DNA from: Enterobacteriaceae bacterium
GTDB lineage: Bacteria > Pseudomonadota > Gammaproteobacteria > Enterobacterales > Enterobacteriaceae
Length of the DNA: 43,967 bases
Direction: 5' to 3'
Assembly (NCBI GenBank): GCA_031253755.1
Contig: JAIRVT010000101.1
Span: 1 to 43,967, forward strand
The notes beneath the pieces are model-generated. The model saw nothing but the letters and a program-made list of their open reading frames with translations. It was not told the DNA's origin and ran no database searches. Shown here one piece after another: positions 1 through 8,377 of this stretch. A program made the position numbers and the translations under genes. Position 1 is the stretch's first letter, and each line of letters opens with the position of its first letter.

Positions 1-189
1 CGTTTACTATAACTCTGCGATTTTCTGAAGAAGTTTGAATCAGCGGGTAATCAAAAGGCGTTGGCGTTGATAAAGCAAATATCCCCCGCCGCCTGGCAGT
101 ACATACTGTTGAATGGACATTATGCCTTTCAGAATCAAGGTAAAATTATCGATCTTGATGACATTGTTGCCGGGCTGAATTTAGGCTGA
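1..189 (+). pseudogene. Tn3-family transposase 3' remnant (frameshifted, cut by window edge)
   Basis: The last frame before the TGA at 187-189 reads KALALIKQISPAAWQYI, then LLNGHYAF and IIDLDDIVAGLNLG. This is the C-terminal pattern of Tn3-family DDE transposases (a 'SP.AW.HI...G.Y.F' block, then a short acidic tail). Upstream the same frame has a TAA at 10-12, while the +2 frame reads VYYNSAIF, the usual preceding block, and then stops. The family signature is therefore split over two frames within about 25 bases, implying a frameshift. The gene is dead or needs a programmed shift, and only its 3' end is in the window. The family call comes from motif memory; the element name is unknown. Confidence 0.72.
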
Positions 190-221
190 CGGAAAAATCT
201 GGGATCCCGGCGTATAACCCC
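184..221. repeat. Candidate Tn3-type 38-bp terminal inverted repeat
   Basis: Directly after the transposase stop the plus strand ends in CCCC at 218-221. Read on the minus strand this gives GGGGTTATACGCCGGGATCC, and Tn3-family ends characteristically begin with GGGG and span about 38 bp next to the end of tnpA. The partner repeat lies outside the window, so this is an inference from position and the GGGG end. TAATA at 222-226 would be the adjacent target duplication if the call is right. Confidence 0.4.
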
Positions 222-515
222 TAATAGGCAATGCTTTTTGCGGTAAAATCCACATGCAAAGGAAATACGAATAAATATTATATTGCCTTTCCTTTTGGTA
301 TAAACTATTTTTTAGCTATTACCAAAAACACTTAATAGTATCGCTTGAGTTCGTAAAGAAAGGGCGTGCTGTAGTAGCTCTACATTTTCAATTTACGGAA
401 GACAAACAAATTAAACTACTCGTTTAATTTTTTTTTAGTTCCAGTTATAGTAGTGTTGGTTTGCATAATTGGTTCAATTTTAAACAAGAAAATATATTAA
501 CCTCAAGGATATTAT
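222..515. other. Non-coding leader between Tn3 remnant and hcp
   Basis: AT-rich spacer without a credible gene. It holds an imperfect inverted repeat (TTTTGGTA near 293 against TTACCAAAA near 319) and a short GTAG/CTAC hairpin near 372. It presumably contains the hcp promoter, but I cannot pick a convincing -35/-10 pair. A Shine-Dalgarno AAGGA at 505-509 sits 6 bases before the hcp start. Confidence 0.5.
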
Positions 516-995
516 ATGGCTAATTTAATATACGCTACGATAAAAGGAAAAAAGCAAGGCATAATCTCCGCTGGATGCTCTACTTTTGATTCAATAGGTA
601 ATAAGTATCAGGCAGGTCATGAAAATGAGATCCTTGTTGTTTCGTTTGAACACGAGATAACAAGGGCTGGTAATGTTAACCATCGTCCGGTTTCATTTAT
701 AAAACCAATAGACAAATCATCTCCATTACTAGGCATTGCAATATCCAATAATGAAGAACTTGAACTAGAATTCTTTTTTTATAGAACATCAAATAGCGGT
801 GGAAATGAACTTTATTATTCAGTTAAATTACAAAAAGCCACTATAGAAAGATTTAATGTCTGTTATCCCCACTCGATAAATCATAACGAACACCAACCAG
901 AAGAAATGATTTCTATTAAATATGCCAGTATAACATGGCAGCATCATGTTGCAGGAACGTCTGGCTATAGCTTTTGGGAAGATAGAGTATATTAA
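516..995 (+). CDS. hcp: Hcp family type VI secretion tube protein
   Basis: 159 aa, ordinary length for Hcp. It opens MANLIYATIKGKKQG, followed by ISAGCSTFDSIGN, the central NVNHRPVSFIKPIDKSSPLL and the late CYPHSINHNEHQPEEM and ITWQHHVAGTSGYSFWEDR blocks, all typical of the enterobacterial Hcp subfamily. Hcp hexamers stack into the inner tube of the type VI secretion system and act as chaperone or carrier for small effectors. The start is fixed by AAGGA six bases upstream. No other T6SS structural gene is in the window, so this is an orphan copy. The convergent gene pair just downstream encodes a plausible effector and immunity protein, which suggests an Hcp-linked auxiliary cluster. Confidence 0.92.
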   Translation: MANLIYATIKGKKQGIISAGCSTFDSIGNKYQAGHENEILVVSFEHEITRAGNVNHRPVSFIKPIDKSSPLLGIAISNNEELELEFFFYRTSNSGGNELYYSVKLQKATIERFNVCYPHSINHNEHQPEEMISIKYASITWQHHVAGTSGYSFWEDRVY

Positions 996-1000
996 TTACC

Positions 1001-1034
1001 TGCTAACCTCCCAAGTCATTATGGAAGGTTAGCA
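1001..1034. terminator. Bidirectional hairpin between convergent hcp and immunity gene
   Basis: TGCTAACCT at 1001-1009 pairs with AGGTTAGCA at 1026-1034, a 9-bp perfect arm with a 16-base interior that can add two more pairs. It begins 6 bases after the hcp stop and includes the stop codon of the opposite gene. There is no strong T-run on either side, so terminator function is inferred from position. Confidence 0.55.
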
Positions 1035-1355
1035 AATCATCAATCTTATAAAAAATCGCCATATCCAGTATGCTATTAATGTCAGTAATATAAGATTAGT
1101 CAATAATGATTTACCCTTTGATTTAAAAGCCAAAACTAGAAATGGAATGATAAAAATTACAGCCGTTGGAGCTGTAAAATCCCTTATATCATCGGCGGCC
1201 AATGCTCTATGAGCTATACATGCATTTTTTATATCATTTCCATCTATATATATCTCTTCTTCAAAAAAAGAAAAAGAATTTATAATAAACAAGCAAAATA
1301 AAAAGTATATTAACTTACATATATTAATTACTCTATTCTTTATTTTGCTATTCAT
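1029..1355 (-). CDS. Small membrane protein, candidate T6SS immunity protein
   Basis: 108 aa. Hydrophobic segments lie at about residues 12-31 (signal-anchor-like), 63-79 and 85-105, separated by a polar stretch at about 32-60 rich in acidic residues and containing HRALAADDIRDF. The C-terminus ends YWIWRFFIRLMIC. The ATG overlaps the stop of the upstream 237-aa gene (ATGAATAG), so the two are translationally coupled. A small inner-membrane protein with a periplasmic loop directly after a putative periplasmic wall-degrading effector fits an immunity role. I do not recognise a named family with certainty, so function is inferred from context and topology. Confidence 0.62.
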   Translation of the reverse strand: MNSKIKNRVINICKLIYFLFCLFIINSFSFFEEEIYIDGNDIKNACIAHRALAADDIRDFTAPTAVIFIIPFLVLAFKSKGKSLLTNLILLTLIAYWIWRFFIRLMIC

Positions 1356-2061
1356 CTTTAATTCCCATTATCATGTATATTGATTCTTTCTTTTCTAAAA
1401 GTCTGCGACCATAAGAACTATACTCCCTATCAGGAGCATTTGGAGGTGACGAAATTGATTTTATAATATCTTTTTTATCCCTTGCAATTCCCCTATTATA
1501 CCTTGAGCCAGCCAGAATAATTTGCTCATCACTCAATATGCTTGTGTTACTTATATCTGGATTATCAAAAATAATTAAGTCTCTTAAATGAAAAGCTACC
1601 ACCCTTATATTGAAATCATCCGTTAATAAGCAATTTGCAAGTTGAAGTTGTTGTGTTGTTGTCAGTGTCTTTGGGTCTATTCCTAACGTTTCCGCAGCAG
1701 CTCTTAATTGAATAGCCAATACACCGACAGAAGTCGCATTTGATTTTTTATTGTTACCACTGAAATTATCATGAAACATTTGTCTATATTGCAATACACC
1801 ATAGGCTTTAATTCTATCCGGCGTTCCTCCTGCTTCTGCTACCGCGACTCCAGCCAAAAGAAGAACAGGGATATTTGCTTCATGAGCGTATTTTATTATT
1901 AAATCCTTATTATACTGCAAATATGCCGCCTTATAAGCCCACAAATAACTCTCTCCTGTTACTAACAGTGGGCTATCAGGTAATACCTTATACCTTATAA
2001 AATCAACACCAGTGAAACGGGGAAATCCTAATTCATCAACGGTACAGTATGGGTTCTTCAT
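1348..2061 (-). CDS. Putative lysozyme-like type VI effector
   Basis: 237 aa from the ATG at 2061, chosen because GGAAG lies 8 bases upstream; the frame stays open to 2139 but has no good ribosome site there. Visible motifs are LLLAGVAVAEAGGTPDRIK (about residues 68-86), with a glutamate in a hydrophobic helix followed by a Gly-rich turn as in lysozyme-like catalytic helices; then SVGVLAIQLRAAAETLGIDP, and ILAGSRYNRG near residue 190. I recall this GVA.AE.GG / IQLR.AAE / RYNRG combination in T6SS-linked proteins thought to be peptidoglycan hydrolases. There is no signal peptide, as expected for a T6SS cargo. Alternatives are an uncharacterised toxin with another fold, or a cytosolic protein. 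Confidence 0.62.
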   Translation of the reverse strand: MKNPYCTVDELGFPRFTGVDFIRYKVLPDSPLLVTGESYLWAYKAAYLQYNKDLIIKYAHEANIPVLLLAGVAVAEAGGTPDRIKAYGVLQYRQMFHDNFSGNNKKSNATSVGVLAIQLRAAAETLGIDPKTLTTTQQLQLANCLLTDDFNIRVVAFHLRDLIIFDNPDISNTSILSDEQIILAGSRYNRGIARDKKDIIKSISSPPNAPDREYSSYGRRLLEKKESIYMIMGIKDE

Positions 2062-2196
2062 TTTTAAATCTTCCATGTAACTATGCATCAAGGTAATTTT
2101 GTTATATTTAAGATAAAAAAACCATACTTGGCTTAACATTATTCAATAGAATATGATTTTATAATTCATCGTTTTATGATTAGCGGCTTTTTATTG

Positions 2197-2574
2197 CTAA
2201 CCAGCAAACCTATTCATCACACTAAACGCAATCATCGTCATCAATAACGAACCCACTACATTTGCCAGAATACTGCCGAGTGCCCAGCTTATTTTTCCCG
2301 CTTGCAGCAAATAAACCACTTCAGCAGAAAAAGTTGAGAATGTTGTCAGCCCGCCACAAAAACCGGTTGTTAATATCAGTTTCCAAGCGGGATCAAGGTG
2401 TGTTGCTCTGTTAAAATAAGCCAGCCCCAGCCCGATAATAAAAGCGCCGATGCAGTTAGCCGCCAAAGTTCCCACTGCGATAGGTACTGGAATAGTATTC
2501 AGCCGGAGGCTGATTAGCCAGCGTAAAACACTGCCTAATCCACCTCCAATAAATACGGCAAGCACAAGATTCAT
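2197..2574 (-). CDS. crcB: Fluoride exporter CrcB (Fluc)
   Basis: 125 aa, four hydrophobic helices. It carries the family marks [10 protein letters not shown] (residues 10-19), [13 protein letters not shown] (about 36-48) with the conserved Asn, and [15 protein letters not shown] (about 72-86) with the Phe/Thr/Ser residues lining the fluoride path. Fluc channels are dual-topology dimers in the inner membrane that let fluoride leave the cytoplasm. It starts 13 bases after lipA on the same strand, so it is probably co-transcribed with lipA; in E. coli crcB is also near lipA. There is no room for a fluoride riboswitch directly upstream. Confidence 0.95.
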   Translation of the reverse strand: MNLVLAVFIGGGLGSVLRWLISLRLNTIPVPIAVGTLAANCIGAFIIGLGLAYFNRATHLDPAWKLILTTGFCGGLTTFSTFSAEVVYLLQAGKISWALGSILANVVGSLLMTMIAFSVMNRFAG

Positions 2575-2587
2575 CCGTCAGAGCGGC

Positions 2588-3553
2588 TTATTTGATTTCC
2601 ATGCCTTTGGCTTGCAAATCAGCATGATAAGATGAACGGACAAATGGCCCACAGGCAGCATGCGTAAAGCCCATTTCTAATGCTGCTTCTTTCATTGCAT
2701 CAAATTCAGCAGGGCTGACATAACGCTGAACAGGAAGATGATGGCGGCTAGGCTGCAAATACTGCCCTAATGTCAGCATCGTGACGCCGTGGCTGCGCAG
2801 ATCGCGCATTACGTCTAAAATTTCCTCATTTGTTTCCCCCAGACCCATCATCAAACCTGATTTGGTCGGGATATCCGGATGAGCAGCCTTGAATTTTTCC
2901 AGCAGTTTTAATGACCATTCATAGTTTGCGCCCGGACGAATCTGACGATACATCCGTGGTACGTTTTCCAAATTATGGTTAAAAACATCTGGCGGTGTTG
3001 CGGTCAGAATTTCCAGCGCACGATCCATACGTCCACGGAAATCCGGCACCAGCGTTTCAATTTTTATTGACGGATTTTTTTCACGGATTGCAGTAATACA
3101 ATCGGCAAAATGCTGGGCGCCACCATCACGTAAATCATCACGGTCAACAGACGTGATAACCACATAACGTAACCCCATATCCTGAATAGTTTGCCCCAGT
3201 TTAACCGGCTCATTGGCATCCGGTGCATTTGGCCGCCCATGTGCCACATCACAGAATGGGCAACGGCGCGTACAAATAGCGCCCAGAATCATAAAAGTCG
3301 CCGTACCGTGGTTGAAACATTCGGCCAGATTCGGACAAGAGGCTTCTTCACAAACGGAATGCAAACCATTTTTACGCATTGCCGCTTTGATTCCCTGAAT
3401 GCGGCTGGAATCCGCAGGAAGTTTGATTTTCATCCACTCAGGTTTACGCAAGAGTGCTTCGCGTTCTGTTACCACCGTTTTCACAGGGATCAAAGCCATC
3501 TTATCTGCGTCGCGGTATTTGACACCACGTTCCATCTGAATTGGTTTACTCAT
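2588..3553 (-). CDS. lipA: Lipoyl synthase LipA
   Basis: 321 aa from ATG 3553, exactly the E. coli length and opening ([20 protein letters not shown]); the frame runs open to 3652 but those residues do not belong to the family. Radical-SAM enzyme that inserts two sulfurs into protein-bound octanoyl groups. The auxiliary 4Fe-4S cluster is held by C68, C73 and C79, the SAM cluster by C94-x3-C98-x2-C101 (ICTRRCPFC). The C-terminal RSSYHA block supplies the conserved serine. It follows lipB on the same strand after a 128-bp gap and is followed by crcB. Core gene with no oddities. Confidence 0.98.
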   Translation of the reverse strand: MSKPIQMERGVKYRDADKMALIPVKTVVTEREALLRKPEWMKIKLPADSSRIQGIKAAMRKNGLHSVCEEASCPNLAECFNHGTATFMILGAICTRRCPFCDVAHGRPNAPDANEPVKLGQTIQDMGLRYVVITSVDRDDLRDGGAQHFADCITAIREKNPSIKIETLVPDFRGRMDRALEILTATPPDVFNHNLENVPRMYRQIRPGANYEWSLKLLEKFKAAHPDIPTKSGLMMGLGETNEEILDVMRDLRSHGVTMLTLGQYLQPSRHHLPVQRYVSPAEFDAMKEAALEMGFTHAACGPFVRSSYHADLQAKGMEIK

Positions 3554-3681
3554 AATCGTGCCGGTTCCAGTTATATTCTTCAGATTGTAATTTATTGCCT
3601 GAGTATTGAGCTGAGTGCGCCTCATATTTCTCATCGCAATAAGTCTATTCAAATTTTTTTGAAAAATGTCAAAAAATCATA

Positions 3682-4332
3682 TCATCTTTCAACACTGAGT
3701 TGGAGTCCCAAGATCTGGCAGAATTTTTGCACCAGAATGGGATGTACATCTTCAACAGTGATCCCCGCTACAAGGTCACTGAGCTGAATCATTTGCATTC
3801 CTGTATAACCACACGGGTTGATACGCAAAAAAGGTTGCAAATCCATCGCAATATTCAGAGCCAGCCCGTGGAAAGAACAGCCTTTTCGGATCCGCAATCC
3901 CAGCGAGCAAATTTTACTGCCGTTAACATAGACACCCGGCGCATCCGGTCGGGCATAAGATTCGACACTAAAATGCGCTAAGGTTTGGATAACCGTTTCT
4001 TCAATCGCGGTGACGAGCTGGCGAACGCCAAGTTTAGCCCGTTTCAAATCGATCAGGATGTACATAACTTGCTGACCGGGGCCATGATAAGTCACCTGAC
4101 CTCCACGATCGGACTGAATAACCGGAATTTCACCGGCGGCAAGTATGTGCTCTGGTTTGCCCGCCTGACCTTGTGTAAACACCTTTTCATGCTGAACAAG
4201 CCAGATTTCATCAGGCGTTTCCGCTGTACGCTGTTCGGTGAACTGGTGCATAGCGTCAGAAACCGGTTTGTAAGGCTGAATACCCAACTGGCGTAAAATG
4301 ACGGTGTTATGTTGCAAGGGGAATGTCATCAT
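3682..4332 (-). CDS. lipB: Octanoyltransferase LipB
   Basis: 216 aa. Transfers octanoate from octanoyl-ACP to lipoyl domains, the step before LipA. The active-site lysine is K140 in [15 protein letters not shown] and the catalytic cysteine is C174 in [12 protein letters not shown]. The [18 protein letters not shown] block (about 74-91) is the family hallmark. Two ATGs lie in tandem at the start (4332 and 4329) and neither has a strong ribosome site. In E. coli its upstream neighbour is ybeD-dacA; here that neighbour is more than 16 kb away because the aerobactin island sits in between. Confidence 0.97.
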   Translation of the reverse strand: MMTFPLQHNTVILRQLGIQPYKPVSDAMHQFTEQRTAETPDEIWLVQHEKVFTQGQAGKPEHILAAGEIPVIQSDRGGQVTYHGPGQQVMYILIDLKRAKLGVRQLVTAIEETVIQTLAHFSVESYARPDAPGVYVNGSKICSLGLRIRKGCSFHGLALNIAMDLQPFLRINPCGYTGMQMIQLSDLVAGITVEDVHPILVQKFCQILGLQLSVER

Positions 4333-4369
4333 CTGTTAACAAAAATTGCCCGTCAGTATAACGCCCCGA

Positions 4370-4398
4370 AAGGATTCTCACCAGTTTGAGAATGCCTT
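4370..4398. repeat. Inverted repeat in the lipB/trkH divergent promoter region
   Basis: AAGGATTCTCA (4370-4380) faces TGAGAATGCCTT (4387-4398) across a 6-base loop. It gives 11 pairs with one bulged G, in the 147-bp spacer between the divergent lipB and trkH genes. It could be an operator or a leader hairpin for either gene. No matching regulator motif is recognised. Confidence 0.35.
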
Positions 4399-4479
4399 AA
4401 TCCAATAATAATCTTAATTAGACGGATATGCTTAAATTTTATATTATTATGGTCATATATTTTCTGTTTGAGTAAACAG

Positions 4480-5940
4480 ATGGTCAGAAAAAACCAACTC
4501 TTGATTGTTGGGCGCCTTTGTAGTTTTTTAGTGCTCCTTTACAGTCTCTCTATGTTATTCCCTATTTTGGTTGCTTTATTTTATAAAGAAAAAAGTGGTT
4601 TTGCTTTTTTCGACACGTTTCTCATTGGTTTCGCGTTTGGTGGCATTGGCTGGTATTTCACCCGAAAAACGAAAACACAGCCCAGCACACAAGATGGCTT
4701 CCTCATCATTGTTTTGTTCTGGTTACTTTTTTCATTGCTCAGCGCATTGCCTTTCATATTGGATGACAGTCTGGATATGAGCCTTGCTGATGCCATGTTT
4801 GAAGGAGTGTCAGGAATTACGACCACGGGCGCGACAGTGCTGAATAATGTTTCTTCATTATCGAAGTCAATGCTGTATTACCGTGCGCAACTCAACTTTA
4901 TCGGTGGCTTGGGAGTGATTGTTCTGGCGGTGGCGATTTTGCCGCTGCTGGGTATTGGTGGCGTAAAACTTTATCAGTCTGAAATGCCCGGCCCTTTTAA
5001 AGAAGAGCGATTGACGCCACGTCTTGCTGACAGCGCCAAAAGCCTGTGGTTGGTATATCTGCTGCTTGGTGCAGTCTGTTCCCTGAGTTTCTGGGCGGCC
5101 GGTATGTCATTTTTCGATGCCGTATGTCATGGGATATCCACCGTTTCGTTAGGGGGATTTTCGACCCGTAATGAGAGCCTTGGCTATTATGATAATTCCA
5201 TGATTGAAATAGTCGGCGGGATTTTCTCAGTATTATCAGCGGTTAACTTTACACTTTATTTTGTCGCCCTGACACGGCGTAGCCTAAAGCCTATCCTGAG
5301 AAATGCGGAATTCCGGTTTTTCTTGTTGGTACTTGCCATTGTGGTGATCATTATTTGGCTGGAATTATACCGTTCCGGTATGTACGGCGTGAAAGACGCT
5401 TTTGTACACGGTTTCTTAATGACCAGTTCGATGATGACAGATAATGGCCTGACGACATCCGATTACGCCCAATGGCCGCCCCATACTATGTTGATGTTAC
5501 TGGCGATCAGTTTTTTTGGCGGTTGTGTCGGTTCGACATGCGGAGGAATCAAAGCGCTGCGTTTTCTGATCCTGACGAAGCAGAGTTTCAGTGAAATTAA
5601 TCAGCTCACTCATCCTAATGCGATTTCAACGATAAAAGTCGGTCAATCTGCGGTACAGGAAAGGGTTCTGCATTCAGTCTGGGGTTTCTTCTTCCTGTAT
5701 GTTTTTTTCAGTTGCTTCTTTATTTGGGTGCTGAATCTGCTGGGTTATGATTTGGTTACATCATTTGCCACGGTTGCAGCATGTATCAATAATATGGGCG
5801 TCGGTTATGGCGGTACAGCACAGGGTTTCGGCGATCTGAGTGCTGTGGCGAAATGGCTAATGTGTGCAGCGATGTTGATGGGACGATTGGAGATTTACCC
5901 CATTCTTATCTTATGTTCGAAAACATTCTGGCGTTTTTAG
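4480..5940 (+). CDS. TrkH-family potassium uptake protein (divergent)
   Basis: 486 aa from ATG 4480 (weak TGAG site 6-7 bases upstream); an in-frame TTG at 4468 would add four residues. About ten transmembrane helices. The four pore loops of the Trk/Ktr/HKT fold are visible: GITTTGATV, GISTVSLGGFST, MMTDNGLTTSDY and INNMGVGYGG, each keeping the key glycine. GGCVGSTCGGIKALR and the C-terminal GRLEIYPILIL-FW also match TrkH. The family translocates K+ (or Na+) with a cytoplasmic TrkA ring; no trkA is nearby. The P3 and P4 loops differ from E. coli TrkH (TTAGFTT and NNLGPGLG as I recall them), so this is likely a second, paralogous transporter rather than the housekeeping copy. Confidence 0.88.
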   Translation: MVRKNQLLIVGRLCSFLVLLYSLSMLFPILVALFYKEKSGFAFFDTFLIGFAFGGIGWYFTRKTKTQPSTQDGFLIIVLFWLLFSLLSALPFILDDSLDMSLADAMFEGVSGITTTGATVLNNVSSLSKSMLYYRAQLNFIGGLGVIVLAVAILPLLGIGGVKLYQSEMPGPFKEERLTPRLADSAKSLWLVYLLLGAVCSLSFWAAGMSFFDAVCHGISTVSLGGFSTRNESLGYYDNSMIEIVGGIFSVLSAVNFTLYFVALTRRSLKPILRNAEFRFFLLVLAIVVIIIWLELYRSGMYGVKDAFVHGFLMTSSMMTDNGLTTSDYAQWPPHTMLMLLAISFFGGCVGSTCGGIKALRFLILTKQSFSEINQLTHPNAISTIKVGQSAVQERVLHSVWGFFFLYVFFSCFFIWVLNLLGYDLVTSFATVAACINNMGVGYGGTAQGFGDLSAVAKWLMCAAMLMGRLEIYPILILCSKTFWRF

Positions 5941-5963
5941 CCGCTAAGGCAAACATATCGCAG

Positions 5964-5998
5964 AACCCTGACGCCTCGCACTGCGAGGCGTCAGGGTT
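5964..5998. terminator. Strong bidirectional intrinsic terminator
   Basis: A perfect 16-bp stem (AACCCTGACGCCTCGC, 5964-5979, with its complement at 5983-5998) and a 3-base loop ACT sit between the convergent trkH-like gene and iutA. Plus-strand read-out continues TATTC; minus-strand read-out continues CTGCGA. The long GC-rich stem makes two-way termination likely despite weak T-tracts. Confidence 0.85.
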
Positions 5999-6026
5999 TA
6001 TTCACAATGTTGAAACCGCTTAGGGA

Positions 6027-8291
6027 TCAAAAAGCAACGGAATAGCCCAATGAGAATGCCCGGCCGCGACCTTTGTAACTGTATAAGTCAGGCTCACCAT
6101 AAGTTGGGCTATACAGATAGGCTGCGCGTTGCCCCCAAATAGTGGTGTAATCTTTATTCAGCAGGTTTTCAATACTGAAATTAAGCTGCCCGACCGGTAA
6201 ATGATAACTGCCGAGGAAATCGATGGTATTGTAGCCTTTAATCTTTTTCCCCTTAGCATCAGAGATGCTAAACGCCTGTTGTGATTGCAGACGCAGCTCC
6301 CAGTCATCCGGCGCCCAGTTAACGTAAGCCGTCATTTTCGATGGGCTGCTCTCATCAACTTTCAGCTTCTGCCACTTGCCGCTTTCCTGAGTTTCAGATT
6401 TAAGAATGTTGAAGCTGGTTCCGGTACTCCATTCACTGTTATCAAAGAAATAATCCACCGCACCTTCTAAACCATAAATGCGTTTTTTGTTCGGTTTCAA
6501 AAAGATAGTCATATCGGCTTTATTAATATCCGTCGTGATATCAGACAGGGAATAATAAGCGGCTATCTGTGAGCGCAGGTTATCGCCGTTATAACGCCAG
6601 CCCAATTCATAGGAATTGACCTTAATGCCTTTTAGCTTACTTCCCTTAACATTCATCCCACTCTTCAATGGATAGTGGCTACTTTTATCAGCTTCCTTAT
6701 ATGTTCCTGTACCGTAATATTTTCCGACATCCGGCAGATCAAATCCTTGTGAAAAATTAAACCATGCTTGCTGGCGTTCAGTCAGATTGGCAAGTATGCC
6801 GGCATTAAACAGGTAGTTATTGTAGCTGGCTTGACCACCGGGGATCGCATCCGCCGTTTCGCCTTTTTTATTTTCGGCCATTTTTTGTTGCTGGTTATAA
6901 GAGATGAAATCATCAACCTTATTACGGATATATTGATAACGCAGGCCACCGTTAATCGTGAATATTGGATTGATGTCATAACTGGCCTGAAAGAAGGAAG
7001 CCAGATTGGTGGTGGTATAACCCGGATAACGGCCGATATTAAAATCGTTTTTCAGTTTCAATCCTCCCGTTTCTTTTGCTCTATCTAAATCAAAGAATTG
7101 TTGATCGGCACTGAATTTTTCATGCTCCGCATCAAAACCGTAGGTCAATGTCAGGCTGTCAATCGGCTGGCTGTTCAGTGTTATTTTGCTACCGTAAAAA
7201 TCGGTTTTTTGTTCAGAAGAACCGATACTGACGACATTTCCCCATATAGTCTTATCGTTTTTGTCTTTCCCTAAATTTGCCCGTGTCGGAAAAGGATAAA
7301 ACGACATTGACTCATCGCGGTAAAATACCTGAGCCACTAAATCCTGCCCCCAAAGATCAGAATTGGAGTATTGCAGGTTAATCAAATGGCGTTCAGTGCC
7401 GGGAAGACGATCCGAATCCAATCCTTTGGAATTCTTAGCCTGAGTTTTGCCTAATACCGCATCAAAGTTTTTTCCAAGATAAACACCATGCTTGCCATCG
7501 GCTTCACTTTTATAATATTGGGTTGTCAGTTGCAGTTGCTGGTGTTCATCGATATTCAGGACACCGGTTCCCATCACATCAATACGGTCAGAAAATTGCA
7601 GGCCGGTTTGGGTATTGTCGATTAAAACCTCATGGCCTTTGCCATCATACCAGCCGCCAAAACGCTGGTAAGCGACAGAAAAACGCCCGGTGGCTCTGTC
7701 ATTGCCACCACTGATCGAAGCAGCGATATTTTCATCGTGATCTTTATGGTTGGCAAAACCACTTTTGCTGCCAACTTGCAGTTCAGAATGTATCCCTTTC
7801 TGCCCTTTTTTCGTGACAATGCTGACTATCCCGCCGGTACTGCCACCACCATAAAGCGCGGTTGCACCAGAAATTACTTCAATATGGTCAATATTAAATG
7901 GATCGATAGAATCCAGCTGACGGCTGTTTAAGCGGGAAGAATTCAGGCGCACTCCATCAACCATAACCGCCATTGAGCGCCCGCGCATATTCATACCATA
8001 ATTGGTGCGCCCCTGACTGCTGACATCCATACCCGGAATCAGTTGCGACAGAATATCCTTGAACTCTTTACCGCCGTTGATTTGTTGTTGAATATCACGG
8101 CCTTCTACCACCCAAGTTGTTTGTGCCATTTGTGCAGCACTCTTATGGGTACGGCTGGAGGAAACAACAATGTGATCTTCTTTTACATCCTTTGACTCTG
8201 CGGCCAAAACCGAGGGCGTCAGAATAACAGACAAACAGGAAGGAATAATTAAAAAAGGTCTGGCTCTAAAATAGCAACGCATTATCATCAT
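6027..8291 (-). CDS. iutA: TonB-dependent ferric aerobactin receptor IutA
   Basis: 754 aa. A signal peptide (about 1-31, ending VLAA) is followed by a TonB-box-like DHIVVSS near 39, then the plug domain with MAQTTWVVEGRD, GRTNYGMNMRGR, DGVRLNSSR and IEVISGATALYGGGSTGG. A 22-strand barrel ends in the terminal phenylalanine (SLGYSVAF). Long stretches match my memory of pColV IutA, including the late YTTIWGQRA. It imports ferric aerobactin across the outer membrane using TonB energy. It is the last gene of iucABCD-iutA, 86 bp after iucD. Three in-frame ATGs cluster at the start; AAGG at the best distance favours 8288. It is probably iron-repressed from the Fur site upstream of iucA. Confidence 0.96.
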   Translation of the reverse strand: MMIMRCYFRARPFLIIPSCLSVILTPSVLAAESKDVKEDHIVVSSSRTHKSAAQMAQTTWVVEGRDIQQQINGGKEFKDILSQLIPGMDVSSQGRTNYGMNMRGRSMAVMVDGVRLNSSRLNSRQLDSIDPFNIDHIEVISGATALYGGGSTGGIVSIVTKKGQKGIHSELQVGSKSGFANHKDHDENIAASISGGNDRATGRFSVAYQRFGGWYDGKGHEVLIDNTQTGLQFSDRIDVMGTGVLNIDEHQQLQLTTQYYKSEADGKHGVYLGKNFDAVLGKTQAKNSKGLDSDRLPGTERHLINLQYSNSDLWGQDLVAQVFYRDESMSFYPFPTRANLGKDKNDKTIWGNVVSIGSSEQKTDFYGSKITLNSQPIDSLTLTYGFDAEHEKFSADQQFFDLDRAKETGGLKLKNDFNIGRYPGYTTTNLASFFQASYDINPIFTINGGLRYQYIRNKVDDFISYNQQQKMAENKKGETADAIPGGQASYNNYLFNAGILANLTERQQAWFNFSQGFDLPDVGKYYGTGTYKEADKSSHYPLKSGMNVKGSKLKGIKVNSYELGWRYNGDNLRSQIAAYYSLSDITTDINKADMTIFLKPNKKRIYGLEGAVDYFFDNSEWSTGTSFNILKSETQESGKWQKLKVDESSPSKMTAYVNWAPDDWELRLQSQQAFSISDAKGKKIKGYNTIDFLGSYHLPVGQLNFSIENLLNKDYTTIWGQRAAYLYSPTYGEPDLYSYKGRGRAFSLGYSVAF

Positions 8292-8377
8292 CTACCTTAT
8301 ATTTTGGTGTCATTAATAACGATCAGTACTGCTGTTATGAAGAAACGTTTTTGCGAAAAAACAGGTAAAAATACCGA

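Noticed and set aside
2575-2587. Fluoride riboswitch for crcB
   Set aside because: Only 13 bases separate lipA and crcB, too short for the aptamer.
3191-3787. 198-aa open frame on the plus strand opposite lipA/lipB
   Set aside because: It lies antisense to two unmistakable core genes, has no family features, and its composition is what the reverse complement of those genes gives.
8292-8377. Separate Fur-controlled promoter for iutA
   Set aside because: No stretch in this 86-bp gap resembles the Fur consensus, so iutA is best read as part of the iucABCD transcript.
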